A stretch of 64,000 nucleotides of DNA from Parasponia andersonii (lineage: Eukaryota; Streptophyta; Magnoliopsida; Rosales; Cannabaceae), in NCBI GenBank assembly GCA_002914805.1, contig JXTB01000424.1:219475-283474 (forward strand), in the 5' to 3' direction. The translations under genes were made by a program, and so were the position numbers. Positions 36,434 to 48,989 of the stretch are shown piece after piece (position 1 is the stretch's first letter; the number at the start of each line of letters is the position of its first letter). Under the pieces are notes generated by a model. That model was not told the DNA's origin. It worked only from the letters and a program-made list of their open reading frames with translations, and did no database searches.

Positions 36434-38843
36434 TGTAAAATCCTAAATTTTGTAAGGGTAATTAAGTAATTTTGCTTGGAGGGAAATTTGATAATTTTAT
36501 ATTTTTGGATTAATTAAATACAAATTGAAAATAAATTTGGTTTTGAATCTAGACAACATAAAGTCTAGGTACTTTTGGGGCCAAAGTGAAAAAGAAATTT
36601 CAAATTGGGGGCAAAAGTGTAATTAAAAAGAGACTAAAATGAAATAATCTTTTAAAATTGTGGCCAAAGTGGAATTTTAGAAAATTATTTTTCGGTCAAA
36701 TCAGATTGTGCCACGTGTCCCACTGATACAGTTTTTGAAAATTGCATAAAAACCCCTCATTTTTCCGTTCTTCTCCACGGAACCCCCGAAATTTCACCCC
36801 CTCTGTCACTATTCACCCGGCGCTCCTCCGGCCACCGTTCTACCCAATGCGCTGCTCTGCATTCTTGCCAAGCCGCCGACGAAGCCACGCCCAGTGCCAT
36901 CGTCTTGCTTCGCCGCCTGTCGCTAGAGATAGAGCCCTCTGAATGTTACGCTGCCATGACGAGTTTTTGCCTGTCGTTCCGCCGTCCGATGTCCAATCAC
37001 CACACCACCACCACCGTTGGATTTTTCTCGACTCCAGATTTGATTTTCGACCACTCTCGGCCTCCATCTTGGTTCCAATATGAAGTTGACTACTGTAGCA
37101 ATATTAAAATATTTAAATTTTGTGGTATTTTTGTAATTATTTCAGAATTTAGTTTGAAACATGAAATTTCATGATTTTTAAGGGTTAAAACGATAACCGG
37201 AAGATCATTAATTATCGCGATGAAAATGTGGTATTTTTATAATTTTCGGATTTTGAGCCCATTTAGAGTTCGGGACAAAGAAACTGAGTTATGACTTCGA
37301 ATTTGGACTCAGTGAGGTCGGGACATGAAGTTTGATGTAAAATATCACTATTTTCCAAAGTGGCATGAAAATCGAGAAAATAGCTCGTGAATTGCACCGT
37401 TTTGCATGCCACGGGCTGGTTCCGTACCGTGACCCATTTTTGATGAACTTCATATCTAAACCAATATTTTTAAGTGTTCTGAATTCAGTGGTGACCTTTG
37501 TTTCTCAATCCGAGACTCCGTTTGAAAAGTCAACTTTTCAGGTGAACGTGACAAGACTCGAGAACAACTATCCGATCAACCCGATGATCAATTGAGGATA
37601 TTTCTAGCATCGTTAGCTAAGCATAATTACTATTTCGAGGTAGGGGATTCAATTTCCTTGTTTTCTATTATTTTCATTAAAATTGGAATTTATCTTGAAA
37701 AATGAAATTTCGTGATTTTATTAAATTGAATTATTTGAATAGTTATTTTAATGAACTATGAATTTGTGAAACATTGTAGACTACTCTAGATATTTGTAAA
37801 TATGATTTTATATAAGTTTTTATACTTGGAATTTGGTAAAACCATAGAAACTATACTTTTGGATTTAAAAGTACAAAATGGATTTTAACTAAAAATCAGA
37901 GCATGTCTAGGATGTTTGGTTGTTTGAGACTCTATATATATTGCACATTTCATACAATTATGCATGGGAGTCACCTTACGCATCACAGTATTGTAGTTGG
38001 CAGACTAGTACACCCGCCTTCGGTGAGAGCCCGTAAACCCGCGTGGGGTTTGTTTTCTGACTATCTCCATTCGGTCGGTGTAGGCATTGGGTGCCCCTCC
38101 AGTTCGGTAGAATTTGACACATAGGTGTCCCTCCGATTTTAAAAGGTAGATGTCAGGTAGAGAGCACTCAATACATATAGTATAAGTTGCTCTAGTTGTA
38201 ATGAGAGGATGAGAACTCATGTGATGTGTTGATTTATGTGATGTGCATTATGCTTATTTTAATTGAGACTTTTATATGTTTTGACCTGGATATCTGGTTT
38301 TGGTTTTAGCATGGTTTTCTATAAATGGTTTAAATCCTTAATATTTATAGAAATGCTTTCTGGTACTACTAACCATGCAGATGTTTTGAGATTTATAAAA
38401 TATTTTCCCAAAAGGGAAATTGGGTAACCTACTGGGCAATTTATGCTCACCATCCCTACTTTCTCCACAAGTGGTGTCCAATGTGATATTGACGGTCAAC
38501 AAGTGGAATAAGAAGTTATCTTTTATTTGTAGTTTGAGACTTGGTAATGCTAGGAATGTGAATACAAGACTCGTGTTTAAGTCTTGTTAAATTTATAGAA
38601 ATTGCTAGTATTCATGTTAAGTTTGTTACTTTGAAAATGTCTGTAACTATATATGCCACTCTAGCTTGATGTTGAGGTGTGAATGATGATGCTCAGTGAA
38701 CTATCTGAGAATTTAGTTTTCTTATAATTTTTCAGTCTGTGTTTATTAGTGACTATGAACTGTGGAATAGGTCCACTGGTTAGAGTTAAAAAAAAATTAT
38801 GAAGTTCCCTTTCTGCCACTATCCCAAGGTTTGGGTCATGTCA
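36434..38843 (+). repeat. Gypsy-1 5' LTR
   Basis: It starts TGTAAAATCCTAAATTTTG and ends GGGTCATGTCA. It is homologous to 42969-45461. It lacks about 80 bases present in the 3' LTR, mainly at the positions matching 43685-43725 and 43812-43840. Open frames inside it (such as 36742-37174) are not genes. Confidence 0.95.
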
Positions 38844-38850
38844 GAAATTG

Positions 38851-38863
38851 TGGTATCAGAGCT
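38851..38863 (+). promoter_or_regulatory. Gypsy-1 primer-binding site
   Basis: TGGTATCAGAGCT, a full match to the tRNA-iMet-type site, lies seven bases after the 5' LTR. Confidence 0.93.
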
Positions 38864-38977
38864 TTGAGTTTTTAATACCTCGGACATAGCACCATTAAAC
38901 TAGATTAAAATTGTTTTTATGATGCTATGCATTATTACCTCACTAATAGTTTGGTATATAATTTCAGACTTTCAAAA

Positions 38978-39859
38978 ATGCCTCCTAGGAGAGCCCCGAG
39001 GCGCCAACCTGGTTCCGAGCCTCCTCCAGTTCCACAAGACTTCAACCAATTTTTCGAAGCTATGCATCATGCTTTCTTTGAGATGCAAGGTCCTAACCTT
39101 TAGCCTCAACCTCAACCACAGCAAGAGCGTCAACCCGATCAGGCTGATCATCTTCAGAAATTTATGCGCCTTCAGCCTAGACAGTATAATGGAACCCCAG
39201 ACCCACTTGTTGCCAACGCATAGTTGCATGAGATGACACGACATTTTCGGACTCTGGGTACCCTTAGAGAGTTTTGGGCTGTGTTTGCTATCTCTTGCTT
39301 GACGGGAAACGCTATCCATTGGTGGGAGACAGTTGAGGTTATGCAAAACGTAAAAGGTGTAACTTCAGAAGAATATGAGAGACTCTTCAAAGCACATTAT
39401 GCAAACGATGATCAACAAGCTGAAGTGGTTGGTCATTTTGAGAGACTTACTCAAGGGAATTGAACAGTTAACCAATACGTGATAGAATTCACAGAATTAG
39501 CAAGCCTTGCCCGTAGCCTAGCGGTGAGTGACACTTACCGAATTACGAAGTTCAAGAATGGACTAAATCGAAACATCCACAACCGTATTGCTATTCACTC
39601 ATTTGCCACTCTTTCTGAAGTAGTGCTAGCTGCCCAACGAGCTGAAACCATAGAAAATGAGCAAGGTGCAAGGAGGAATAAAAGCAACGAGAGAAAAATG
39701 AATAAGAGGAACCAAGGACAATGGTCTGCTCAAGGTTCACCTCATAGCAGAAGCTATACTAGCAGTGGTTCAACAGGTAATAAATGGTTCAGCCCCTATA
39801 CTTGTTACCACTATGGTCAGCAAGGCCATAAGAGGAATGAGTCCCCAAAATGTCTGTAG
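38978..39859 (+). pseudogene. Gypsy-1 gag (three in-frame stops)
   Basis: The frame opens with an ATG at 38978 (MPPRRAPRRQPG), then a Gln/Pro-rich stretch, a gag core with FLRLQPRQYNGTPDP-like start (seen here as FMRLQPRQYNGTPDP) and GNAIHWWETVE, followed by NKWFSPYTCYHYGQQGH, a zinc knuckle in which Cys residues are lost. TAG at 39101, TAG at 39221 and TGA at 39461 interrupt one continuous frame of 293 codons that ends with TAG at 39857. The single frame and intact context suggest point mutations only. Confidence 0.9.
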
Positions 39860-40597
39860 AAATCCCCTCTTTCTCAAGGAGGACCACTTGGAAGCTATTC
39901 TGGTTCAGCACCTCCCCAGAACACTCAAGCTAGGCCGCCACAGTCTTAGGGTGTTTCCCAGGCTTTTTCATCTCTACCACCTTACCAACACCAGTACCAC
40001 CCCCAGGGTTATACTCAGAATTTCCAGACTCCTCAGGTTTCAGGGAGTCAAGAAGGGCATGGATATGGTAGCAGTGGTTCGGGATCTAGTAGTAGTCATC
40101 CTGGACAAGGAAGAGGCAATAAGGGAAAGGGAAAAGTTACTGGCCAAGCTTATGCAGTTTCTGGAACTGATGGTACCAATGAACACATTGGCTGAGATGT
40201 TGTTAACGGTATGGTTCTTATTTCATATTCTTAGGCACATGTTTTGTTTGACACTGGTGCATCTCATTCATTCATATCCTTGTTGTTCATTCAACTTTTG
40301 GGGTTAGAATTTTCTGAGTTGGATTATGCCTTGACTTTAGGAATACCTTTGGGTGGTGTTTCTAATTTGTCTAGGGTGTGCAAATCTTGTTGTGTTGTGA
40401 TTGATGGTAAAGAATTACTTGTAGATTTAATTGTATTACCAATGAAACAATACGATGTAATACTCGGTATGAATTGGTTATCCAAGTATCAAGCTATTGT
40501 CGATTGTTATGATAAGCGAGTGACTCTTTTTCTGGATGATGGACGACCCATAATATATCAAGCCCGAATGAATTCCTTGAAACCAAGTCCTATTTAG
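39860..40597 (+). pseudogene. Gypsy-1 protease region
   Basis: In the same frame as gag, a Pro/Gln/Gly-rich linker is followed by an aspartic protease with VLFDTGASHSFIS (near 40240-40280) and VILGMNWLSKY (near 40465). The catalytic D-T-G is intact. Stops in the linker (near 39950, 40194 and 40233) break it from gag. The frame closes at 40597 and RT continues in another frame. Confidence 0.88.
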
Positions 40598-40629
40598 AAG
40601 CCTGTTTAGGTGGTAGGAAGAAACTTGAG

Positions 40630-41757
40630 TGTTATGTGAACTTGTTTACCATTGATGGCGAAGTGAGAACTTATGATCAAGACCTATGGGTTCCGGTGGT
40701 GAGTGAATATCCAGAGGTATTTCCTGAGGATTTACTAGGGCTACCACTAGATAGGGAGATCGAGTTCTGTATTGACCTTGTTCCTAGAGCTCAACCAGTT
40801 TCTTTTCCAGCCTACTGCATGGCTCCTGCAAAGATGAACGAATTGAGGGAACAATTGGATGATTTGATATCCAAGGGTTTCATTCGAAGTAGTACTTCTC
40901 CTTGGAGTGCTATTGTTTTATTTGCCAAGAAAGCTGACGGTACTTTAAGGCTATGTGTGGACTATAGGAAGTTAAACCAGCTGACGATAAAGAACAAGTA
41001 TCCTTTGCCAAGGATTGACGAGCTATTTAATCAACTTGGTGAATCAAGATTTTACTCTAAGATTGACTTGAGGTCAGGATACCACCAGTTGAAGATAAGA
41101 GAGGAAGATATATCGAAAACAATATTTAGAACTCGTTATGGTCACTTTGAGTTTCTGGTAATGCCTTTTGATTTGACGAATGCGCCTGCAGCTTTTATGG
41201 ACCTTATGAATCGGATTTTTAGGCCATACTTGGATCATTTTGTAGTTGTTTTTATTGATGACATCTTGGTGTATTCCAAGACTCGAGAAGATCATGCCGA
41301 ACATTTGAGGATAGTGCTTGAAGTTTTGAGAAGTCAACGATTATATGCCAAAAGATCAAAATGTGACTTCTGGATGTTAGAAGTTAAATTCTTGGGACAT
41401 GTAATTTCTCAAGAAGGTATCTCAGTCGATCCTACTAAGGTAAAAGCTATTCTAAAATGGGAAAGACCAAAGAATGTAATAGAAATACAATTTTTCCTAG
41501 GTTTAGTAAGTTATTACCGTTGTTTTGTTCAAAACTTCTCAAGGGTTACATTACCATTGGCAAGGCTGACCAGGATGGATGTCAAGTTTATTTGGGATAG
41601 TGATTGTGAAGAAGCTTTCACGAAATTGAAGCACAGTTTGACAACTGCACTTGTTCTTATAGTTCCTGAGAGTAATGAATTTTATGTGGTGTATACTGAT
41701 ACTTCTAAGATGGGATTGGGATGTGTTCTGATGCAAAATGGGCGAGTTGTAGTGTAA
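40630..41757 (+). pseudogene. Gypsy-1 reverse transcriptase and RNase H
   Basis: The longest open frame in the window (40636-41757, 373 codons) is the RT of a chromovirus-type Gypsy. It contains [46 protein letters not shown], the catalytic [12 protein letters not shown] and [11 protein letters not shown], then the start of RNase H with [19 protein letters not shown] at 41755-41757 and a TGA near 41945 break RNase H, which resumes as [23 protein letters not shown] itself is uninterrupted and all catalytic Asp residues are present. It is out of frame with gag-protease by +2. Confidence 0.92.
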
Positions 41758-41955
41758 GCTTCTCGTCAGTTGAAACCACATGAGAGGAACTATCCTACAC
41801 ATGACATGGAGCTTGCAGCAATAATTTTCGCATTCAAAATATGGAGGTGTAATCTGTATGGTGTGAAATTTGAGATATTCTCTTACCATAAAAGTTTGAA
41901 ATATCTCTTCACTCAACGGGATCTGAATCAGAGGCAGCGAAGATGAGTTGAGTAT

Positions 41956-42921
41956 ATGGAAGATTATGACTTCGAACTACAATACCATCCCAGCAAGGCC
42001 AATGTTGTAGCTGATGCCTTGAGTAGAAAACCGCTTAGCTCCTTAGCGGCACTTATATTTCAAGATTGGAAGAACTCATTGGTAATTGGTGATTATAACT
42101 TGCAGTACTTCAAGTCTATAAATGCTGCTTACCTCATTAATATTGTTGCCACACCTGCACTTCTCCAAACTGTGCAACAAAGTCAATGGCAAGACCAAGA
42201 GTTGAGGACGATATGGAATCAACTCGAAAGTGGTGAACAATTAGAAGGTTGGAGTACAAATAGAGAAGGATTTGTGCTTTTCAAAGGCAAGCTAGTAGTA
42301 ACTAATGATCCTCATTTTAGAGAGACCATTCTCACTGAAGCTCATAAATCTAAGTTTGCAGTACATCCTAGTAGCCCCAAGATGTATCATGACCTGAAGA
42401 GACAGTATTGGTGGAAAGGTATGAAACGTGACGTAGCTACTTTTGTGGCTAAGTGCATGACATGTCAGCAAGTTAAAGCTGAACACCTGAGACCAGCTGG
42501 ACTACTACAGTCTTTACCTATACCAGAGTGGAAATGGGATAAAATCACCATGGACTTTGTAATTGGTTTTCCTATGACCCGAAGAAAGAATGACGCAGTT
42601 TGGGTGATTGTTGATCGTATGACGAAAAGTGCTCATTTCATACTGATCAGATCTGATTTTTCACTCAACAAGCTTAGTCGTCTCTATATTGACAATATTG
42701 TTCGATTGCATGGAGTGTCATTACAAGAGAACGTAACATATGAGGAACAACCAGTTCGAATACTGGGGAGAGAGCTCAAAGTGCTTTGAAATAGGGAGAT
42801 ATCACTTGTCAAGGTTCTTTGGCAACACCATAAGGAAGACGAAGCCACTTGGGAGATAGAAGCAGAAATGTATGAAAAATATCCCCATCTATTTAATTTC
42901 CAACTTGAAGTTGTACTTTGA
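41956..42921 (+). pseudogene. Gypsy-1 integrase with internal deletion, and chromodomain
   Basis: The frame begins with the end of RNase H (QYHPSKANVVADALSRKP). It continues into the integrase zinc-binding domain (H-x-H near VHPSSPKMYHDLKRQYWW and C-M-T-C) and the first part of the catalytic core (ITMDFVIGFP, VDRMTKSAHF). After LYIDNIVRLHGV at about 42718 the sequence jumps directly to ENVTYEEQPVRIL, a part of the C-terminal region. The usual segment between them, about 250 residues with the second and third catalytic acidic residues, is missing. After a TGA at 42787 the chromodomain (42790-42921) reads LVKVLWQHHKEDEATWE and YPHLF. Confidence 0.9.
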
Positions 42922-42955
42922 CCCTTGTATCCAAATTTCAGGATGAAATTCTTCT

Positions 42956-42968
42956 AAGAGAGAGAGGA
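42956..42968 (+). promoter_or_regulatory. Gypsy-1 polypurine tract
   Basis: AAGAGAGAGAGGA lies immediately before the TGTAAAATCC start of the 3' LTR. Confidence 0.9.
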
Positions 42969-45461
42969 TGTAAAATCCTAAATTTTGTAAGGGAAATTAA
43001 GTAATTTTGCTTCAAGGACAATTTGGTAATTTTATATTTTTGGATTAATTAAATACAAATGGGAAATAAATTTGGTGTTGAATCTAGACAAGATAAAGTC
43101 TAGGTACTTTTGGGGCCAAAGTGAAAAAGAAATTTCAAATTAGGGGGCAAAAGTGTAATTAATGAGGGACTAAAATGAAAGAATCTTTTAAAATTGTGGC
43201 CAAAGTTGAATTTTAGAAAATTATTTTTCGGTCGAATCAGATTGCACCACGTGTCCCATTGGTACAGATTTTGAAAATTACATAAAAACCCCTCATTTTT
43301 CCTTTCTTCTCCACGGAACCCCCGAAATTTCACCCCCTCTATCACTGTTCACCCGAGGCTCCTCCGGCCACCGTTCTACCCGACGTGCTGCCCCGCGTTC
43401 TTGCCAAGTCGCCGACGAAGCCACGCCCAGTGCCGCCGTCTTGCTCCGCCGCCTGTCGCCAGAGATAGAGCCCTCTAAAAGTTACGCTGCAGTGACGAGT
43501 TTTTGCCCCCCGTTCCGCCGTCCGACGTCCGATCACCACACCACCACCACTGTTGGATTCATCTCAACTCCAGCTTCAATTTCTGACCACCCTCGGCCTC
43601 CATCTCTGCTCCGGTAAGAAGTTTACTACTGTAGCAATATTTTAGTATTTAAATTTTGTGGTATTTTCGTAATTATTTTAGAATGGAGTTATTTTTCCCG
43701 AGAAAATTATGCCACGTGATAGAGGAGTTTGAAACATGAAATTTCATGATTTTTAAGGGTTAAAACGATAACCGGAAGACCGTTAATTATCGGGATGAAG
43801 ATGTGGTATTTTTCTAAATATTTTCGAAATGTGGTATTTTTATAAATTTTGGATTTTGAGCCCATTTAGTGTTCGGGACCTCGAACCTGAGTTCTGACAT
43901 CGAATTTGGACTCAATGAGGCCGGGACATGAAGTTTGATATAAAATATTATTATTTTCCGAAGTGGCACGAAAATTGAGAAAATAACTCGTGAATTGCAC
44001 CATTTTGCGTACCACGGGCCGGTTTTGTACTGGGACCCGTTTTTGACAAACTTTATATCTAAACCAATATTTTTGGGTGTTCTGAATTCATTGGTGACCT
44101 TTGTTTCTCAATCCGAGACTCTGTTTGAAAAGTCAATTTTTCAAGTGAACGTGACGAGACTCGAGAACAACTATCTGATCAACCCATTGATCAATTGAGG
44201 ATATTTCTAGTGTCGTTAGCTCAGCATAATTACTATTTCGAGGTAGGGGATTCAATTTCCTTGTTTTCTATTATTTTCATTAAAATTGGAATTTATCTTG
44301 AAAAATGAAATTTCGTGATTTTATTTAATTGAATTATTTGAATAGTTATTTTAATGAACTATGAATTTGTGAAACATTGTAGACTGCTCTAGATATTTTT
44401 AAATATGATTTTATACAAGTTTTTATACTTGGAATTTGGTAAAACCATAGAAACTGTACTTTTGGATTTTAAAGTACAAAATGGATTTTAACTAAAAATC
44501 AGAGCGTATCTAGGATGTTAAACCACTGCATGGTTGTTTGAGACTCTATATATATACTACACATTTCATAAGATCATGCATGAGAGTCGTCTTAGGCATC
44601 ACGGAATTGTAGTAGGCGGACTAGTACACGCGCCTTCGGTGAGAGCCCGTAAACCCGTGCGGGGTTTGTTTTCTGACTATCTCCATTCAGTCAGTGTAGG
44701 CATTCTGTGCCCCTCCGGTTCGGTAGGATTTGACATATGGGTGTCCCTATGGTTTTCAGAGATAGATGTCAGGCAGAGAGCACTCAATACATGTAGTATA
44801 ATTTGCTCTAGTTGTGATGAGAGGATGAGAACTCATGTGATGTGTTAATTTATGTGATGTACATTATGCTTATTTTAGTTGAGACTTTTATATGTTTTGA
44901 TCTGAATATCTAGTTTTGGTTTTAGCATGGTTTTCTATAAATGGTTTAAATCCTTAATATTTATAGAAATGTTTTCCGGTACTACTAACCATGCAGATGT
45001 TTTGAGATTTATAAAAGATTTTCCCAAAAGGGAAATTGGGTAATCTACTGGGCAATTTATACTCACCCTCCCTACTTTCTCCACAGGTGGTATCCAGTGT
45101 GACATTAACGGTCAACAAGCGGAATAAGAAGTTATCTTTGATTCGTAGTTTGAGACTTGGTAATGCTAGGAGTGTGAATACAAGACTCGTGTTTAAGTCT
45201 TGTTAAATTTATGGAAATTACTGGTATTCATGTTAAGTTTGTTACTTTGAAAATGTCTGTAACTATATATGCCACTCTAGCTTGATGTTGAGGTGTGAAT
45301 AATGATTCTCAGTGAACTATCTGAGAATTTGGTTTTCTTATAATTTTTTAGTCTGTGTTTATTGGTGACTATGAACTGTGGAATAGGTCCACTGGTTGGA
45401 GTTAAAAAAAAATATTATGAAATTCTCCTTCTGCCACTATTCTGGGGTTTGGGTCGTGACA
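42969..45461 (+). repeat. Gypsy-1 3' LTR
   Basis: It starts TGTAAAATCC and ends GGGTCGTGACA, followed by the TSD AAAAC. The partner of 36434-38843. Confidence 0.95.
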
Positions 45462-45466
45462 AAAAC

Positions 45467-47280
45467 TGACAAAAATATTTTACTATAAGTTAGATAGTTG
45501 ACTAGTGAAATTCAATAATAATAATAATTTGGTAACTTGATTGAAGTACTTAATCAAAAAAAAAAAAGATGAAAAAAGAAGAAGAGAACAAAAACTTGTC
45601 AAGTGTGTAGGGGCCTATTTTTGGATATTGGAAAATTTTCATTCCACACCTCAGTTATTAAGCACAACATTGTTTTTCAAAGTAGATTAAGTATATCTTT
45701 AGAGAATACGAGTGTGGTAATCCTTACTTTTGCTGCGGATTATTGATATAATTGTATATAAATTATTTATTATATTATTTACAATAGGTAATAAGTTTTT
45801 ATAATAATATGATGTTTGTCTAAAATATGATAAAATACTGTTTAGAATATTACAAAATATGTTTACATTGGAATAAGTAGTTAATTCATTTTATAATTTT
45901 TTCTTTCCTTTCTTTTGTTGTTCTTCTTCACTGTAATTAGAAGAAAAGAAAAACAAATTAGCAAAAGAAAGAAATAAAATAAAATTATAAATTTTTTTAA
46001 ATTGAAAAATAATAAATTTTTTGTTGTTAAAATATATTGTATTTTATTTTTCAGTATAAATACATTAATTACTTGATAGTTCTGTTAATGTTGTTTCTGA
46101 TTTGAAATACAAAAAAAAAAAAAAGAATAGATATGTATTCTTAGTTAAGTAATGGATAATATATTTTATATTTTGTTAAATTAAGTATAAATTGATAGTA
46201 ATTTTTTACCTTTCTGCAATATTTTTTAGATCAAGTGTTTTTGGATCTAGTAGAATGGCTTGTATTACTTCTGTTTCTAGGATGTCTAGTTGTGGTGGCA
46301 GAGATAATATTACAAATTCATCGTTATCAAATATTTTCAACACGATAATGTTAATTAAAGCTCCTGTAGTTCTGAAATAAATTTAGAATATTTTTGTTTG
46401 TTCGCATAATCGTTCGGAAATTTACACCTAGGGATTCTACTAAACCCTTGTGATGAAAAATAGGATTCACTTATTAATGTTTTCAAAAATAATCTCAATT
46501 TCCATATTACTCATGTAAAATTACTTCGATACCCAATTTCTTGAACAAATTCAAACTACTTTACCCACCACCGCAGGTCTTGATCCCGACCCAGGTGACG
46601 GCGCCTCCACTCAACTAGGGTCGAAAATTTTCGAATGTGGTTGAACTTGTTCGGCTACCTCTCCCCATTGTTCTGATCATTTTTTAACCGGTTGTCAGAA
46701 AATTTTGACCTCTGTTAAAAAATTTTGACTAAGGTCAAACCACCATTCCACCATAGCCGAACAATTTGACTGTGGTCGAAGCCACCGATCGAAATTTTCG
46801 ACTGGCATTCGACTGTAGTCCAACAATTTCAACCCCAATCGAACGTGGTCGGCTATCTTCCCGATGCCATCTCTATCATTTTTTTTTTTTCGATTTTGTC
46901 AAAAATTTTCGACTAGGGTCGAGCCAGATGTATTTTTGGAACTCAAAAATAATCATTAAATGACATAGCAAGATAATTCTTATTTTTGTAAAAGTTTGTA
47001 TGTTGTCCCTTTTTTCATTATATGTGGCAATATTGCTGGATCTATCGGTGTAACCCTCATGTATTGTTAATATTGAGTATGGTTTTTTTAATTAGCATTT
47101 TAGTTACTTTTCTAAATATTATTATGACTGTGAATCGTGTTTCATCTTGAATCCTAGTATTTAATTTATACTTACTAAAATAATAATGTCAAGTAACGAT
47201 TTAATATTAGAAAAAGAAAAATAGAGATATTTAAGTGAATTATTAGTAATATAAACTATAATTTTTTGTTATGAATAACT
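45467..47280. other. AT-rich spacer with a palindromic TCGAAA-TTTTCGA segment
   Basis: Mostly AT-rich and without a recognised gene. On the minus strand 46380-46215 gives an open stretch (FRTTGALINIIVLKIFDND) that may be the tail of the Helitron RPA-like ORF but is not recognised. At 46560-46930 a less AT-rich patch repeats TCGAAA-TTTTCGA and GGTCGAA motifs; TCGAAAATTTTCGA at 46621-46634 is a perfect palindrome. Confidence 0.5.
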
Positions 47281-48760
47281 AAGAACATGCTAATTTAAAT
47301 TATTAGATTATCTTTAATACCATAGAATTGGGGCTGATGTGAAGTAAGCGTGAGTGTCACACCAGTTCCTACTTTACGAACTTGAATATTAATGGCAGGA
47401 ATTATAATACCAATCTTGATGGGTTTGGAACTTAAATGTTGCTTTCATTGTAAGTTTAATTCCTTGAAGGTAAAAAAAATTGTTAGTATAAATTATAGTG
47501 TATAATAATATTTTTATTAATATTCATATATTTTGACTAACTTGTTGTGCCAATTGGTCTAGCTCATTTAGTTCTGTAATTGTTTTTCTATTTAGTAATT
47601 TTTGTTACTCCTGTAGTTGTGTCTCACTTGGAATAGGAGCTGGGAGAAACTCGATATGTTGCGTTGTGTATTGAAATCTAAATAATAGATTCAAAAAAAG
47701 GAGAAAAAATAAATATTTATAAGAATTAATAAAGTAGGATATATATTTTTTTAATTTTAGAAAGTATAAAAAGTAATTATTACCTTGTTTTCAATGCATT
47801 AGTTTTTGGTATGTCTATATTCATATAGTATGTTGTTACACATGTACTTGCAGTATATATATTTCCTGTTTGATGTAAAAATTTATGTTAGTTTGTATAT
47901 AATTAAAATATGTAAGTATTCTTACATGTCAAGATAAAGTATAATTATTTGTTACCTAGATATTGCTTTATTATCATAGATATAAGAATAGTTATAATTA
48001 GTTCGTCTATAGTTTTTATAATATCTGTAGTAAATTATTTTGTCATTTCTCCCTATAAAGTAATTTGTAATTTTTCGCTCATGTAATTGAAAAAAATAAT
48101 GTTAAAGTATGATCAAAATAAAGAATGAAATATTTTTGAAGATGTAAATTCTAATTGTAAATGAGTTAATTCCCTTATGTTTTGTATCATCAATGTTCAT
48201 CGCGGTGTCATTTTTTCCTTTACATTTGTTTCTTTTAGGTCTTGTATCTTTATCGACATTCCTATAATATTTTGTATAGAAATAAAGAAACTAATATTAG
48301 AAAATTTCAATAGTGATCAATAAATATTGATAAGAAATAATATTATAATTAATGATACCTGATAAAATATCATGAATATCTGTTCTTAATGGTAATTGAT
48401 TAAAGTCTATGAAATAAAATTTATGCATCGGAATATTTGTTGTTGAAGCTGTTATTGGAGTAAAAGATATTACTCTAGCAAATTGTAGCATTGAAGTATA
48501 TAGAACGATTTTGTATCTTGGTTTGTTCTCAGATACATTGAAGTTGCTGATTCAGTAAACTTCTCATTCTGTTATTTGTTCTGAAATATGATCTGCATCT
48601 CGTGCTTTAATTATTCTGCAGATTGCTTCACGCAGTATTTTATAAAAGAGTATTCAGTTATCATATAATATGTTATAAAGTTAAATATTGAGATATATAT
48701 ATATTTGTTACATTTAATTATAATAAAATATGGTATAGGGTAATTTAATATTATTTTCTT
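47281..48760 (-). pseudogene. RPA70-like (OB-fold) ORF of a Helitron, decayed
   Basis: The minus strand encodes fragments of a replication protein A large-subunit-like protein with a DUF223 OB-fold. They are a VYISNF-like stretch, here ISNFNVSENKPRYKI (near 48550-48500), then FTPITASTTNIPMHKFYFIDFNQLPLR (48491-48380), a degenerate second part near 48290, TITELNELDQLAQQV (near 47570), and DWYYNSCH (near 47420), which resembles the C-terminal DNA-binding domain with its Cys-rich zinc site. Plant Helitrons often carry such RPA-like genes next to the RepHel gene. It is on the same strand as, and downstream of, the helicase. Stops interrupt it throughout. Confidence 0.72.
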
Positions 48761-48989
48761 ATCTCATGATTGACCAGAATGCAATCTAGACTTATTAAAT
48801 GTCTGGTAGTATAATCACTGTTGTCCAGAGTCTACTAACGCAGGCTTTGATTACTTCATAAACTTTATTTAGTTTGAGAGTTCATATAGGTGCAACTATT
48901 TTTTTTTTTACTACAAAAAAAAAAATATCATGAAATACAAATTATATTAATAATATTTAAAAACTTCATATGTAAAAAATTTATAAATA

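Larger units (their letters stand above)
36434..45461 (+). mobile_element. Gypsy-1: Tekay/Del-like chromodomain Gypsy with deleted integrase
   Basis: This is a plus-strand element bounded by LTRs 36434-38843 and 42969-45461 and a perfect TSD, AAAAC, at 36429-36433 and 45462-45466. It has a primer-binding site (38851), gag, protease, RT, RNase H, the start of integrase, a C-terminal chromodomain and a polypurine tract (42956-42968). The clade assignment rests on the RT blocks, the long LTRs and the CHD-type chromodomain at the end of integrase. Gag has three in-frame stops, a frameshift separates protease from RT, and most of integrase is deleted. It cannot be autonomous. The LTRs are closely similar to each other, so it is moderately young. 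Confidence 0.95.

Noticed and set aside
36742-37174. Open frames within the Gypsy-1 5' LTR
   Set aside because: They lie inside a defined LTR, overlap on both strands, and the matching part of the 3' LTR does not keep them.
39765-40307. 180-codon plus-strand open frame between gag and protease of Gypsy-1
   Set aside because: It is out of frame with the zinc knuckle and D-T-G protease motifs, which are in the other plus frame.
46192-46380. 62-codon plus-strand open frame
   Set aside because: No motif or context. The minus-strand reading is at least as plausible, as a remnant near the Helitron RPA-like ORF.
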